This document shows, piece by piece, positions 1 through 9,124 of a DNA stretch of 13,858 nucleotides. The notes under the pieces are model-generated. The model was not told the DNA's origin. It worked only from the letters and a program-made list of their open reading frames with translations, and ran no database searches. The stretch's first letter is position 1. Each line of letters begins with the position of its first letter. The position numbers were made by a program, and so were the translations under genes. The stretch covers positions 1 through 13,858 of the forward strand of contig MU401007.1 in assembly GCA_022578965.1 (NCBI GenBank), in the 5' to 3' direction. Source of the DNA: Xylaria sp. FL1777 (Eukaryota; Ascomycota; Sordariomycetes; Xylariales; Xylariaceae).

Positions 1-2993
1 AAATTAACTTTTTAAAATTTATAATTACTTTAAAATAAATATAAATTTAATAATTAAAAATTAATATAATATAAAACTAGAAAATATTTAATTTAGCTAT
101 TATTATAAACATATAATAAGCATTAAAATTTTTAAACTATATTTAAATGTTAATTTAAAACTTTAGAAAAATAGCATTTTATTTTATAAAATATATAAAA
201 AAAAAATATAAAAGAAAATCTTTTTTAATTTTAAAAAAAGCCTAAAAAGCTTTTAAAAAATTAAAACTAAAAGTTATTTTTAATTTTATAGTTAAACTAT
301 TTAATTTATAAAAAAAAAAAAGCTAAAAATAAATGCTTTAAATAGTATAATTATAAAAGTTTTAAAATAACTAAAAAATAACAAAAAATAGCACTTAGTA
401 GCTTATTATTTTAAAACATTATAAAACGTAGTATTATAATACTTTATATATAATAAAAAACTATTTATAATTATTATAGCACTTAAAAAGTAAAAACTAT
501 TTTTTATAAAAATTATAAAGCTAATTAAAATTTATTTAAATTATTAAAACTTAATAAAATTTATAACTATATAAAAAATTATTAAATAATATAAAAATTA
601 AATGGTTTTTTTTTTTTAAATTTAACTTTAAAATATATTATATTAAGGGAAAAAAAACATTTAAGCAAATATATTAAGCTAACAAAATTAAAAAAGATTT
701 AAAGTTTTAAAAAAAAACATTTAAGTGTTATATTTTTAAAAAAATAAAAGCTTAAAAGTTAAAATTATATTTAAAAACTTTACAGATATATAGCTATAAT
801 AAGCTTATAACTTAAAAAAATTAGTAAAACTATAAAAACATAAAAAATTAATATATAAACAAATTAATATATAAACATAAAGTTTACTTATTAAAATTTT
901 TATAAAATAAGTTTATTAAAAAATTTTATAAATACTTATTATATAAATATTAAAAAGCAACAAAAATAATTAAATAATTATAAAAAAAATATAATTTTAT
1001 AAAACTATAAAACATAGTTAAATTTAGTATAAAAAAGTGCAATATTTGCAATAAAGCTAAAATAGCTTAATATAAGCTTTATAAACTGCTATAACTTATA
1101 TAAATATTTAAATAAACATAATATATTATTGCTTAAAATTTTATTATAGTATTATTTTTATTAACTAATTTAATTATAAAAGTATAATATAATAAAATAT
1201 AAGTTATTATTAATAAATTTACTAAGTATATTTATTTTTTATTATTTAAAAAAAATATAATAATTAAATAATTTATATATACTTTTATATACTAATATTT
1301 AAATAAGCATAAACTATTAAAAAGAATTATTTTAAACTAAAATAAATTGTTTATTTTTAAGTTTAAAATTAGTTTTTTTAAACTTATTAGTATTAAACTA
1401 AAGTTTTTAACTGTTTATTACTTTTAAACAAATAAATAAACAAAAAAACTAAACTAAATATTAAAATAATATTTATAAAGTTATATTAATTATTAATAAA
1501 ACAATTAAGTAAAACTATTATTAATAATATAGATTTTATATAATATATTAATAAACAAAAATATAAACATATTTTTGCATAAAGCTATTTATAAATAGCA
1601 AGCAATTATTAAAAAATAAAAAAAAACATTAATAAAAGTATTTGCTATTTTAATTATAATACTTTAAGTAAAAACTATTACAATAAAAATTAAAACATTA
1701 TAAGCTAAACTATAATTATGTTTTTAGTTTTTATAATAATAAATATTAATATATTATAACAAAAAATAAACTAAAAAACTAGTTTTTAAAAAAAAAAACA
1801 AAGTTTATTTATTATAACAAAAATAAAATATAAACATTAATGTTTTTTAAATTAAAATAAAACAACTAAGCAATAAATTAAAATTTAAAAAACTTAGCTT
1901 TTTTAAAATTAAAAAAGTTATTTTATTTATTAATTATAAACTGTTATTATTAAAAAACATGTAAATTTACTTTGTTTTTTATATTTTTTTATTAAAACTA
2001 GAATTTATTAAAATATTTATTAAAATATAACTAGAAATAAAAATAAATTAAAATATTTATAAAGTTAAAAATATATTAGATTTTTATTAAAATAATAATA
2101 ATATTAAATATTTTATTAAATAAAAAAAATACTTATATGCTAATAATACTTAAAAACTTAAAAAACACTTAAAAACTGCTAAAATAATTATAAATTAGTT
2201 TTATTATTAATACTTTAATTAGCTAAAACTAAAAAAAAAGAATTAACTTTAAATAAAGCGTTTAATACGTTTTAATTAAACTTTAAAAAAATAACTAGTA
2301 ATAATTATGCTGCTTTAACGTACTATTTTTGTTTTTTAGCTATATAACGTTTTTTTGTTTTAACTTATTTAAGCTTTTTTAAATTATTTAAACTATAAGC
2401 TATAATAGCAGTTATTTTTTTTTGCTATAATTTTTTTTATTGCTTAAAACAGCAGATTTTTGCACTTATTTTTTTATGCTTTTTTATTAGTAAGTTTAAT
2501 TTATTTTTTTAGTTTTTTGTACTAAAAAGTAAGCTGTTATATTTGCTTTAAAAATAAACTTTTAACGTTATAATTTGCTTGTTTAGCTATAATATATTTA
2601 ATATATTAATTAAAGTTAAATTTTAATATTAAACATTTTATATTATAACAATTATAATAAAAATATAAAGCTATTTTAATTAATTTTAGTTTAATAAAAA
2701 AAAGCAAAGCAAAGTTTTGTTAAGTTTTTTGTTTAAAACATAATAAGCCAAGTTTTTTAAAAACTTTACTAAATATAATAAGCATAAAAAACAAAAAACA
2801 AAAAATAAAAAAAAAAAACTTACAAAAAAGAAAATATAGAATTATTAAAACAACAATTATAGAAAAAAAAAATAATGTTATAAAATAAGCTAATTAAGCT
2901 AGTTAAAAAGCTAAATATAAAGAAAATATACATAAAAAAAGTTTTATTTGTTAAAAAAATATATATTTAAATTATTATAAAGGTTTAATATAT
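1..2993. other. AT-rich left flank, no supportable gene
   Basis: This stretch is almost entirely A and T with scattered AGC/GCT/ACT islands, long A and T runs (for example the T run near 605-616) and frequent stops in all frames. CC, GG and CG are very rare and TpA is very common, as expected for heavily RIP-mutated repeat DNA. I see no RNA gene and no LTR copy like the pair at 3119 and 10912. The only part with a hint of coding is about 2250-2610, listed separately. It may be older transposon DNA, but no family is recognisable. Confidence 0.7.
2250..2610 (-). pseudogene. possible decayed coding relic, Lys-rich
   Basis: This patch keeps more G and C than the DNA around it. One minus-strand frame reads as a Lys/Gln/Leu-rich protein whose interruptions are almost all TAA or TAG, the stops that C-to-T change makes from CAA, CAG or TGG. 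A short readable piece is NKKAQKNKCKNLL, taking the stop as Gln. The composition recalls the basic C-terminal part of fungal pogo-type transposases, but no catalytic motif is visible and that likeness is only an impression. It lies outside the LTR element and was probably part of an older repeat. It could also be chance in AT-rich DNA. Confidence 0.2.
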
Positions 2994-3107
2994 AAACTTA
3001 ATAAACTTAAGTATTAAGTTTATTAAGCTTTAAACTTAATAAATTTAAGCGTTAAGTTTATTAAGCTTTAAACTTAAAATAATATAGCGTTAAGTTTATT
3101 AAAAAAA
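2994..3107. repeat. 38-bp tandem repeat with internal palindromes, about 3 copies
   Basis: Copies begin at 2994, 3032 and 3070, a constant 38-bp period. The first two are close matches and the third is more diverged in its first half. Each unit begins AAACTTAA and carries an inverted repeat. In the first copy the arms 2997-3010 and 3014-3027 are perfectly complementary over 14 bp around the spacer GTA. The array ends a few bases before the target-site duplication of the LTR element, so the element inserted beside or into it. It has no coding appearance. Confidence 0.85.
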
Positions 3108-3113
3108 GCAATA

Positions 3114-3118
3114 TTTAT
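3114..3118. repeat. left target-site duplication TTTAT
   Basis: TTTAT directly precedes the left LTR and recurs at 11125-11129 directly after the right LTR. Five base pairs is the usual duplication made by Ty3/gypsy integrases. In DNA this AT-rich a 5-bp match alone is weak. It is supported by its exact position at the ends of two repeats of identical length, whose terminal TA...TA fits RIP-altered TG...CA. Confidence 0.7.
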
Positions 3119-3331
3119 TAATAAAAAGGTTAATAAGTAGTAAAACAAATAATCGATTTTTTAAGTTCTATATAATATTAGTTAATCTAGTATTTTTATA
3201 GTAGGTGTAAAGCACGGGCTATACATGCTTTATTTTTATAGCTACAGTGTATAGCTTAGCTTATAAAGCTAGTACTACTTATAGACTTTCTTTTAGAAGT
3301 TACTAGTTTAACTTTTTATGCGGGCCTATTA
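3119..3331 (-). repeat. left LTR (3' LTR of the element)
   Basis: 213 bp, aligned end to end with 10912-11124 without a gap. I count about 21 differences, every one C/T or G/A. It starts TAATAAAAAGG and ends GGGCCTATTA on the plus strand. It contains two copies of TATTTTTATAG (3191-3201 and 3231-3241), which read CTATAAAAATA on the coding strand. It keeps a little more G and C than the flanks, for instance around GCACGGGC. Confidence 0.95.
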
Positions 3332-3508
3332 AAATGCTAGCTTCTAAAAAAAAAGCTACTGCTTTTAGCAGTTTTCTAGCTGTTTACTATAATAATAATT
3401 ATATACTTTTGTTTTTTACATTTTTTCTTATAAAGTTTTTTTTAGCTTTAGCTTACTACTTTATTACACTTTTTCTTTTTTTTTTATTGCTAGCTTTTTA
3501 CTTGCTAA
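3332..3508 (-). other. spacer between the polyprotein stop and the 3' LTR
   Basis: About 180 bp of 3' untranslated sequence of the element. A purine-rich primer tract is expected on the coding strand next to the LTR, at 3332 and just above. The coding strand there reads AGAAGCTAGCATTT, preceded by a T run, so no clean polypurine tract is visible. C-to-T change cannot turn a purine tract into pyrimidines, so the tract is either short, displaced or lost. The open frame on the plus strand at 3334-3519 has a Phe/Leu/Tyr-only composition and is a shadow. Confidence 0.6.
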
Positions 3509-3850
3509 TTAACTATTAGTTTTATTACTTATACTAGTGTTTTTTTTTAAAGGTTTAATTAATAATATAAGCACTGTTTTTTTAACTGTTTTATGCTGCT
3601 TTATTTGCTTAAAAGCAAATGTATTTTTAAATAATATTTTTGGCTTAATTAATTTGTTAGCAAGCGTAGTATTATTAGTTGTTAGTACTTCTATAAGTGC
3701 TTAAAGTAGTATTTTTATTAGTGCTTTTTTTGTTAAAAGAAAGCTTATAATATTAAACTTTACTTTACGTGGTTTTTTTTGCTTGCAAGGCTTAAATTTA
3801 GTTGCATTAGCGTTATTAAGCTTGTTAGCATTTTTAGGCTTAAAAATAGC
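3509..3850 (-). pseudogene. basic C-terminal tail after the chromodomain
   Basis: In the same frame as the chromodomain, about 114 codons run to a stop at 3511-3509 with only one internal stop (near 3690). The tail starts AIFKPKNANKLNNANATKFK and contains CKQKKPRKVKF, so it is Lys-rich and hydrophilic. It has no family I recognise. It could be a nucleic-acid-binding or nuclear-localising extension of integrase. Its low stop density against the rest of the polyprotein may simply reflect few Gln or Trp codons. Confidence 0.55.
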
Positions 3851-3880
3851 TTAGTTACAAAGTTTGCTTCTTTTTTTTTT

Positions 3881-4036
3881 TTAATACTTATTAATTAGCT
3901 CTTTAAAGTAGCATAACTTAAATATAGTTATTTATTAGTTATGCTTATAACTTTAGCTTTTTTATTTAACTAAATACTTATATTTGTTTTTTTTGTAGTT
4001 AAAGCAATATTATATAACAATTTTTACTTTGTATAC
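3881..4036 (-). pseudogene. chromodomain relic at the integrase C-terminus
   Basis: Starting VYKVKIVI at 4036, the frame continues into KYKYLVK, a stop, KS, a stop, SYKHN and later FKELINKY. This is the layout of a retroelement chromodomain: an aromatic near the start (YxVExIL), YLVKWKG in the middle, an acidic HDxW segment, and a final helix with ELIxxY. The Trp codons of the aromatic cage are now stops, as TGG gives TAG or TAA by G-to-A change. In chromoviruses this domain binds methylated histone H3 and steers integration to heterochromatin, which fits a location inside AT-rich repeat DNA. It follows integrase in the same frame with no gap. Confidence 0.8.
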
Positions 4037-4039
4037 TTT

Positions 4040-5540
4040 TTTTTTTTTGTTTAAATCGGAATATTAGTTAGCTTTTATTAGGCCTAAAAGTAGCACTGTT
4101 TGCTTAAACAGATTATTTTTTTCTTTAGCTAGTTATAAGTAAGCAACAAATATTACAAAATAAATGCAGTAATAAAATAAAAAGTTTAACTTATAGGCTA
4201 AATTATTTACTTTACGCTTTATTTTTTAAAGATTGGCTTGTTATTATAAATATTTATGTAATAGCTTGTTTAGCAAATAATACTTGTTATGCAATTGCAG
4301 TAATACTTTATTGCTAAAAGCAAATTTTAATGCATAGTATATGCAATTAAAACAACGTTTTGCTTTAGCTGCTGCAAAATTTATAATAAGCTTAGCGTTT
4401 TGTTTTAAGTAATCTTTAATGCTTTATATTTGCTTAAATAATTGTTTATTAATTTGTTTAGTAGTAATGTTTAATAAGCTAAGCAATTTAAAGCTAAATA
4501 GTTGTTTATATAGCATAAATTGCATTGCTTAAAATTTTGCAGAATTTAGATTTTATTGCAAACTAAATATTAATTTTAACTAATTAAACTTTAGCTTAGT
4601 AAAGTTATAAAAGCAAATAGCAATTTTTACTGTTTGGTTTTTTTTTTTTGATATACTATTATTTTAAAAGTAATATACTATTATTATAAATAGTTTAGTA
4701 CTAAATGCCTTTTATAAGCTTTTCTAAAATTTAAATGTAAACTTTTTGTTTTAGTTAAATATAATTTCTTAAGGAATTTTTTAGTTGCTTAATATTAATT
4801 GCTTTGCTAAAACATTAGCTTAGTTTTTAGTTGTATACTTTTTATTTCTAAAAATAAGCATATTTCGTTTAAATAAATAATAGGTTATATTTATTATATA
4901 ATCATAATAGTTATAGTACAATTTTCTTTTTAATTGCTACAAAGTATTTGCTAAAAATATGCGTAGTAACGCTAAAATAAAGTTAATTATAATTGTTTGC
5001 ATAAGCAATACGTCTTTAGGGCGTATTAATTACAAACTGCTTACTTTTTATTATTAATTTATTTTATTAAATTTATAACCTAAATAGCACTTTATATATT
5101 TTTTGACTAGCTATAACTTATAATATATAAAATATTTTTAAAGGTTTTTTATTATGCATTTAAGTTTTGCGTGATTTTTTTTGTTATATATTAACTTTAA
5201 TACTTGTTAAACCATGCTATATAGCACATATAAACGTTGCTTTTTTATGTGTATACTGTAAATAAAATTATTATAAATGCAAAAAGAATAGCTAAATTTA
5301 AAAAAAACTTTAACGTTTTTGTTAATACTTTGCTGTTTTTTAATGCACAGCTTTTTTATAATTTTACAATACTTAAGGTTTGCATTATAAGCTAGCTTAA
5401 AATCTTTTTTTTATTTATTACTTATTACTGCTTTATTAGTATGCTTAATAATGTTTTATATAGTGTTGCATTTTTTATTAACGTACTATATAGTGTTTAA
5501 TACTGTTAGTTTATTAAATTGCTTAATTATGCTATTTTTT
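4040..5540 (-). pseudogene. integrase relic (HHCC zinc finger, DDE core, C-terminal domain)
   Basis: The N-terminal zinc-binding part lies at about 5220-5040. It keeps a His codon at 5173-5171 and the CxxC segment as CYLGYKFNKIN, one Cys now Tyr. The core follows. IIINFILALL (Asn at 4984-4982) matches the usual DFIxALP with the first catalytic Asp lost. KIP, a stop, EIIFN, a stop and NKKF (about 4770-4740) match GIPxxIISDRDxxF, with the second Asp lost. SKKKNQTVKIA (4651-4619) matches SERTNQTVE with the catalytic Glu changed to Lys. The C-terminal part is clear: AAAKAKRCF, then NKVLLQLHNKYYL and NLAYKLNF (about 4204), equivalent to the GDKVxLxLH...LAYxL region of Ty3/gypsy integrases. It would have inserted the cDNA. 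The 12-T run at 4638-4649 does not break the frame. Confidence 0.88.
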
Positions 5541-6060
5541 ATAGCGTTTTATACTGCTTTAAGTTAGCTAAAAGTATTAAATATATAGTTAAGCCAACTA
5601 AGCAAGTAATACACTTAGTATTTATACTATAAAAAGTATACTAATAAGTTTACTAGTTATATGTTTAAACAATTAGTAGCAAATATATTTAAAGTTATTT
5701 TGTTTACTATATTTATGCTAGCGTTATAATTAGTTAATATTATAATAAAACGCTTGTTTAAGTATATTATAGTATGCAATTTTTTAGTAGCTTAAATAAA
5801 ACAAGCAACTTTTAACTCTAAAAAGCTATATTATACTTTAGCTTTTAAAAAATACTTACTTAAGTATATTACTAGTTTTACTTGTATTAAAAGAATATAA
5901 GTTTTTAGTATTTATTTGTACTTTTTTTTAATGTAAAATATTATTATTTCGAATTTTTGTTTTTTAGAGCTATTAACTTATATAAATAATTGTTTTTTAA
6001 GATTGTAGTAACGCAGGATAATTTTTAAATAAATCGCGTTTTATACTACGCAAAAAAATT
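5540..6060 (-). pseudogene. RNase H relic
   Basis: The frame reads LRYYNLKKQLFI, a stop, then VNSSKKQKFEIIIFYIKKKYK. This matches the retroelement RNase H opening (LFIxxDASxxGFGxMxYH) with the first catalytic Asp as Asn (5974-5972). Further on, VKLVIYLSKYFLKAKV, a stop, then YSFLELKVACFI correspond to the 'P..FLSR.LT.AE..Y...E.E' block, and RFIIILTNYNAS to the 'TDH.A' strand, again with Asp as Asn. It would degrade the RNA of the RNA:DNA hybrid. It follows reverse transcriptase in frame, as in all Ty3/gypsy elements. Confidence 0.87.
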
Positions 6061-6099
6061 TAAGTTTAGCAAAAGTAAAATTATAGTTTGTTGTACAAA

Positions 6100-6949
6100 C
6101 ATAGTGCTTGCAGCGTTTAAGGTTTTTATTTATTATTTTATTTTCTTTATGCTTTTTAGCTAATAGCTTAGTTTTGCAGTTTTGCAAAAGTTAAGCTAGC
6201 TATGCATAGTAAAAAATTAAGTTCTTTAAAAAAAAATTAGCTTTTAAGTATTGTTTTAAAGCTTATAAGTTCTTTAAAAAAGCAAGCTGTTTAAATGCTT
6301 GCATACAATTAGCAGTATTAATTAGTTTTAAAGCGTTTACTTAAAAGTTTAGCAACTTAACTAATAAATATTTAATAAACAACTTTTATAAAGCTATAGC
6401 AATATTGCGTGCTTTAAAAAAACCAAAAATCATATTTAAGTGCTTTACGTGTTTTTTAAAAATATTAAAATAAATAATAATATTATTAATAAAATAACAA
6501 CAGAAGTTTAAGTACTAGCAAAATAACTTATTTATAAACTTCTATACGTAGCTTAGCAAATTATAAAACTTTATTAGCGCTACATTAGCTTTTTTTATTT
6601 TATATAAACTAATTATAGTAAACTTGTTTTAATAATCTAAATAAACAAAAAACTAATAAAAAAACCTAGTTACGTTAACACAAGTAATATATTGTTTGCT
6701 TAGCAAACTAGCTATTATTTTGCTTTGCAAAAATAAAAAATAACTATTTAGTACAGCAATTTTGTTTAATTATTAAAGATTAATAATTATTTAGCTTTTG
6801 TTTATTTTGTTTATTTTTTGCTATGTAATAAATATAAAGTGCATAAATAATATAAGTTTATTTATTTATTTTATGCGTTTTATTTTATAAAGTTTATTAT
6901 ATGTATTATTAAATACTTTTATGTTTTTGTAACTTAAAAAGTACTTATG
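6100..6949 (-). pseudogene. reverse transcriptase relic
   Basis: The most readable domain of the element. KVFNNTYNKLYKIK (from about 6919) opens the fingers. LNKIAVLNSYFLFLQSKII and then YITCVNVTRFFY with a stop match the 'LN....DxYPLP....I' and 'DxxxFFYQ' blocks of fungal Ty3/gypsy enzymes. NVALIKF follows, and the polymerase box reads FINN (6493-6482), that is YxDD with both Asp codons changed GAT to AAT. The thumb continues with KHVKHLNMIFG, VNALKLINTA, AFKQLAFLKNL, a stop, ALKQYLK and NLIFYYA, equivalent to the 'FP....L..FLG...YYR' region. Inactive. Confidence 0.92.
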
Positions 6950-7033
6950 TAAATTAAGTTTTGTTTTTTATTAATTATTAATTAACAGGATTTTTATTTG
7001 TTAATTTATAAAAATATTAATTTTGCTTTAATT

Positions 7034-7541
7034 AGTTTATATATTATATGCTTTTATAACTTTAGTAAACTTAGCAGCTTTAAACGTTTTTTTAGCGTAA
7101 ATATAAATGCCTTTTTTTGTGATTTTTTTAGGCAAGTTGCTTGGTTTTTTAATATTTAAAATAGCATAAATGTTTAGAATTTTTAGTTTTGCTTTTAAAG
7201 GTTTATTTAGCACTAGATTATATTTAATAGCTAAAAAGTTCTTAGATTTTTGCACTATGCTAAACATAGCATTAGTTAAAAAAGTACTTATTACGTTACG
7301 TTTTTTTAACGTAAAAGTTAAATCGTTTGTACTTTTTGCTAACTTGTTTATATATTTAGCTTTTTTAACTAAAGGTATGCTATTTATTGCAAGCGTAATA
7401 ACTAGGGCTAACATTTTAAATTCTTTGTTTATAAGTATTAATAAATTAGCAGTAGCTAGGGCTTTTAAACTTATTACACTAGCTAAAAGTGCAGCAAGTT
7501 TTATAGCAACGCAAGCTAGCGTTTTTATAGCTGCTTTTTAA
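7034..7541 (-). pseudogene. region just upstream of RT, longest uninterrupted stretch
   Basis: A stop-free run of about 168 codons in the polyprotein frame, so it escaped stop-making mutations rather than frameshifts. It ends GIYIYAKKTFKAAKFTKVIK, then AYNI, a stop and TN, which resembles the segment of fungal Ty3/gypsy polyproteins leading into RT ('GV.VYG...A........YP.LW.D.G'). Many Ile, Lys, Asn and Thr residues are probably former Val, Glu, Asp and Ala. The complementary strand is also open here (7170-7541) because the sequence is short of the antisense stops; I treat that as a shadow. It is not a separate gene. Confidence 0.65.
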
Positions 7542-8344
7542 AATAAAATATAATAGCTACTGTTTTTGTTTTTTTATATTTGCTTAATTTTAGTTCCTTT
7601 AGAAATTTTTATAAGCGTATTAATAGTATTTATAACTAAAATAACTTTAGAAGTTTTAGCGTTTACTACAGTATTTAAAGTAGTTTTATATATTACTAAA
7701 AAGCAAAAATTGCAATTAGCAAGCAATAATTTATAGTTTATTATAATATATGTTTTGCTGCCTTTAAAAACAATAATATTATTCCGGTTAATAACTTAAT
7801 GTATATATTCTTTTTTTTATATTAGTACGTAAAAAAAAAGTGCAAAGTTATTTAAGCCTTTATACGTAATAATTTTAGTTTTATAGTTAATAATTGCTTT
7901 ATATAGCTTTAGGAAATCGTTTTTAATAAGCATACTAAGTTCTAAATAGTTATTAATAACTTAACCTTTTTTTTGGAATTTATATATATAAGGTTTTCTG
8001 CTTTTATTAACTTTACATACATAAAAAGTAAATATAGCCTATTTAATTAAAGCAACTATTTAGTTTTTAATTATAGTTACTTGCTTTTTTTTTTTTTTAA
8101 TGGTATAATTAGTTTTATTTAAAAAGCTGCAACTAATTATTATACGTTCTGTTTTAAGATTAACGCAGATTTTATAGTTTAGTTTAATTAGCTTAGTTTA
8201 TATTTTTGTTTGCAAATATATAAAACTAAACTAATGTATAGCATTATATTAGTTAGCACTAAAAGCTTTATTAACTAAAACTTTTTTATTAGAAATTTTT
8301 GCTGCTTTAGCAAATTTAGTAAGCTTTTTTGTTTTAGTTAGCTT
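7541..8344 (-). pseudogene. protease and protease-RT linker region, poorly resolved
   Basis: The polyprotein frame reads as sensible protein here: KLTKTKKLTKFAKAAKISNK, then YKICVNLKTERIIISCSF, then FLKLYKAIINYKTKIITYKG (about 7912-7850). This last piece resembles the end of a retropepsin ('LG.PWL..Y.A.IDY....I.F'). NAKTSKVILVINTINTLIKI and then SKGTKIKQI (about 7640-7580) resembles the 'N.....I.IP....LG.I' linker that sits between protease and RT. The active-site D[ST]G triad is not visible in this frame, and the 14-T run at 8085-8098 lies where one might expect it. Position argues for protease; motifs alone do not prove it. Confidence 0.5.
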
Positions 8345-8416
8345 TATTAACTTAAGTATTAACCTTAGGCTTATAGTACTTTTAAGGTAGTATATAGTGC
8401 TATTTTGGGCGTTTTA

Positions 8417-8479
8417 ATATTAGCATATGTATTAAAAAAGCAAATTACGCAAAAAAAAGGTTTTTAAGCAATACTTGCA
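8417..8479 (-). pseudogene. C2H2 zinc-finger relic between gag and protease
   Basis: The frame reads CKYCLKTFFLRNLLF, a stop, YIC, a stop and Y. The spacing is C-x2-C-x12-Y-x3-Y, exactly that of a C2H2 finger if both Tyr codons (TAC at 8431-8429, TAT at 8419-8417) were His codons before C-to-T change at CpA. The Phe and Leu at the hydrophobic core positions also fit. Retroelement gag proteins usually end in a CCHC knuckle instead, so a C2H2-type finger is a notable variant. The surroundings (about 8698-8480) are readable but match nothing I know. Confidence 0.5.
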
Positions 8480-8726
8480 TATACGTTGCAATGCGTTAAC
8501 TAAGGAAAAAATATTAATTTTTGCTAGCTTTTTTAATTTAACTTAACACTTGCACTTTTTTAAGTGCAATTTTAGCATAAAAGGCAATTTATACTATTAG
8601 TAGTACTAATAGCATATTAAAAAAGAGTTTATAACATAAAAAGCGCTATTTTTAACATAGTATTTAAACTTGCTTCTTTAAAGGGATATTGCTTTATTAT
8701 TATTGCTTTTTTTACTATTAGCAAAG
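8480..8726 (-). pseudogene. polyprotein stretch between hexamer repeat and zinc finger, unrecognised
   Basis: About 80 codons of the same frame, with stops mostly TAA or TAG. It reads roughly as SKFKYYVKNSAFYVINSF followed by KLHLKKCKC and NIFSLVNALQRI. It is Lys- and Cys-containing and could belong to a nucleic-acid-binding part of gag together with the finger that follows. A small hairpin, arms TTGCACTT and AAGTGCAA, lies within it at about 8549-8569. I recognise no family. Confidence 0.4.
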
Positions 8727-9120
8727 TGTATGCTATATTTTCTGCTTTTGCAGCAATTTTGATTTTAATTGTAGTTATAGTTGCAGTTTTTTCAATTTTA
8801 ATCTTTATTGCAGTTCTAATCGCAATTTTTGTTACGATTATATTTACAATTATAATTGCAGCAGTAGTTATAATTACAATTATATTTATAGCTATAATTA
8901 CAACTTCGGTTATAACTGTAGTTTTAGCTATAGTTGCTATAATAACTTTTGTTATAATTATAGCTTTAATTATAACTGCAGTTATAGTTATAGCTTTAAT
9001 TGCAGCTTTTTTTATAGCTTTAATTATTGCAGCAATAGTTGCTACTATTGCAATGTTTATTTTTGCAATAATTAAAGCAATAGTTAAAATAATTGTTTTT
9101 GCGGTTAAATTAACTAAAAG
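8727..9120 (-). repeat. degenerate hexanucleotide low-complexity region in the polyprotein
   Basis: About 390 bp built from a degenerate 6-bp unit, on the plus strand close to GTTATA / ATTGCA / GTTTTA. On the coding strand the polyprotein frame alternates Asn/Ser/Asp with Tyr/Cys (for example NYNC, SYNYN). The two other minus-strand frames give Ala/Thr/Ile/Val alternation and Leu/Gln-or-stop alternation. Because of the periodicity, a plus-strand frame (8726-9127) and a second minus-strand frame are also open; neither is a gene. Before mutation the unit may have been near CTGCAA on the coding strand, as surviving CTGCAA and CTGCAG words suggest. It would have encoded a low-complexity gag segment, perhaps RNA-binding. 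Confidence 0.75.
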
Positions 9121-9124
9121 TGTT

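Noticed and set aside
3119..3331. The 213-bp repeats as two independent SINE-like insertions
   Set aside because: Neither copy has its own flanking duplication, whereas the pair shares TTTAT at the outer edges and brackets a complete gag-pol.
4638..4649. Suspected frameshift in integrase at the 12-T run
   Set aside because: Recounting the run shows SKKKNQTVKIA reads straight through in the same frame; no indel is needed.
4619..7414. Ty1/copia classification, first considered from the segment near 7100
   Set aside because: Integrase (about 5500-4040) lies after RT and RNase H on the coding strand, and a chromodomain follows; copia elements have integrase before RT.
8070..8098. Protease-like 'ASxY' motif in another minus-strand frame just after the 14-T run
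   Set aside because: It needs a frame change, while all other checkpoints show none; the likeness may be chance in low-complexity sequence.
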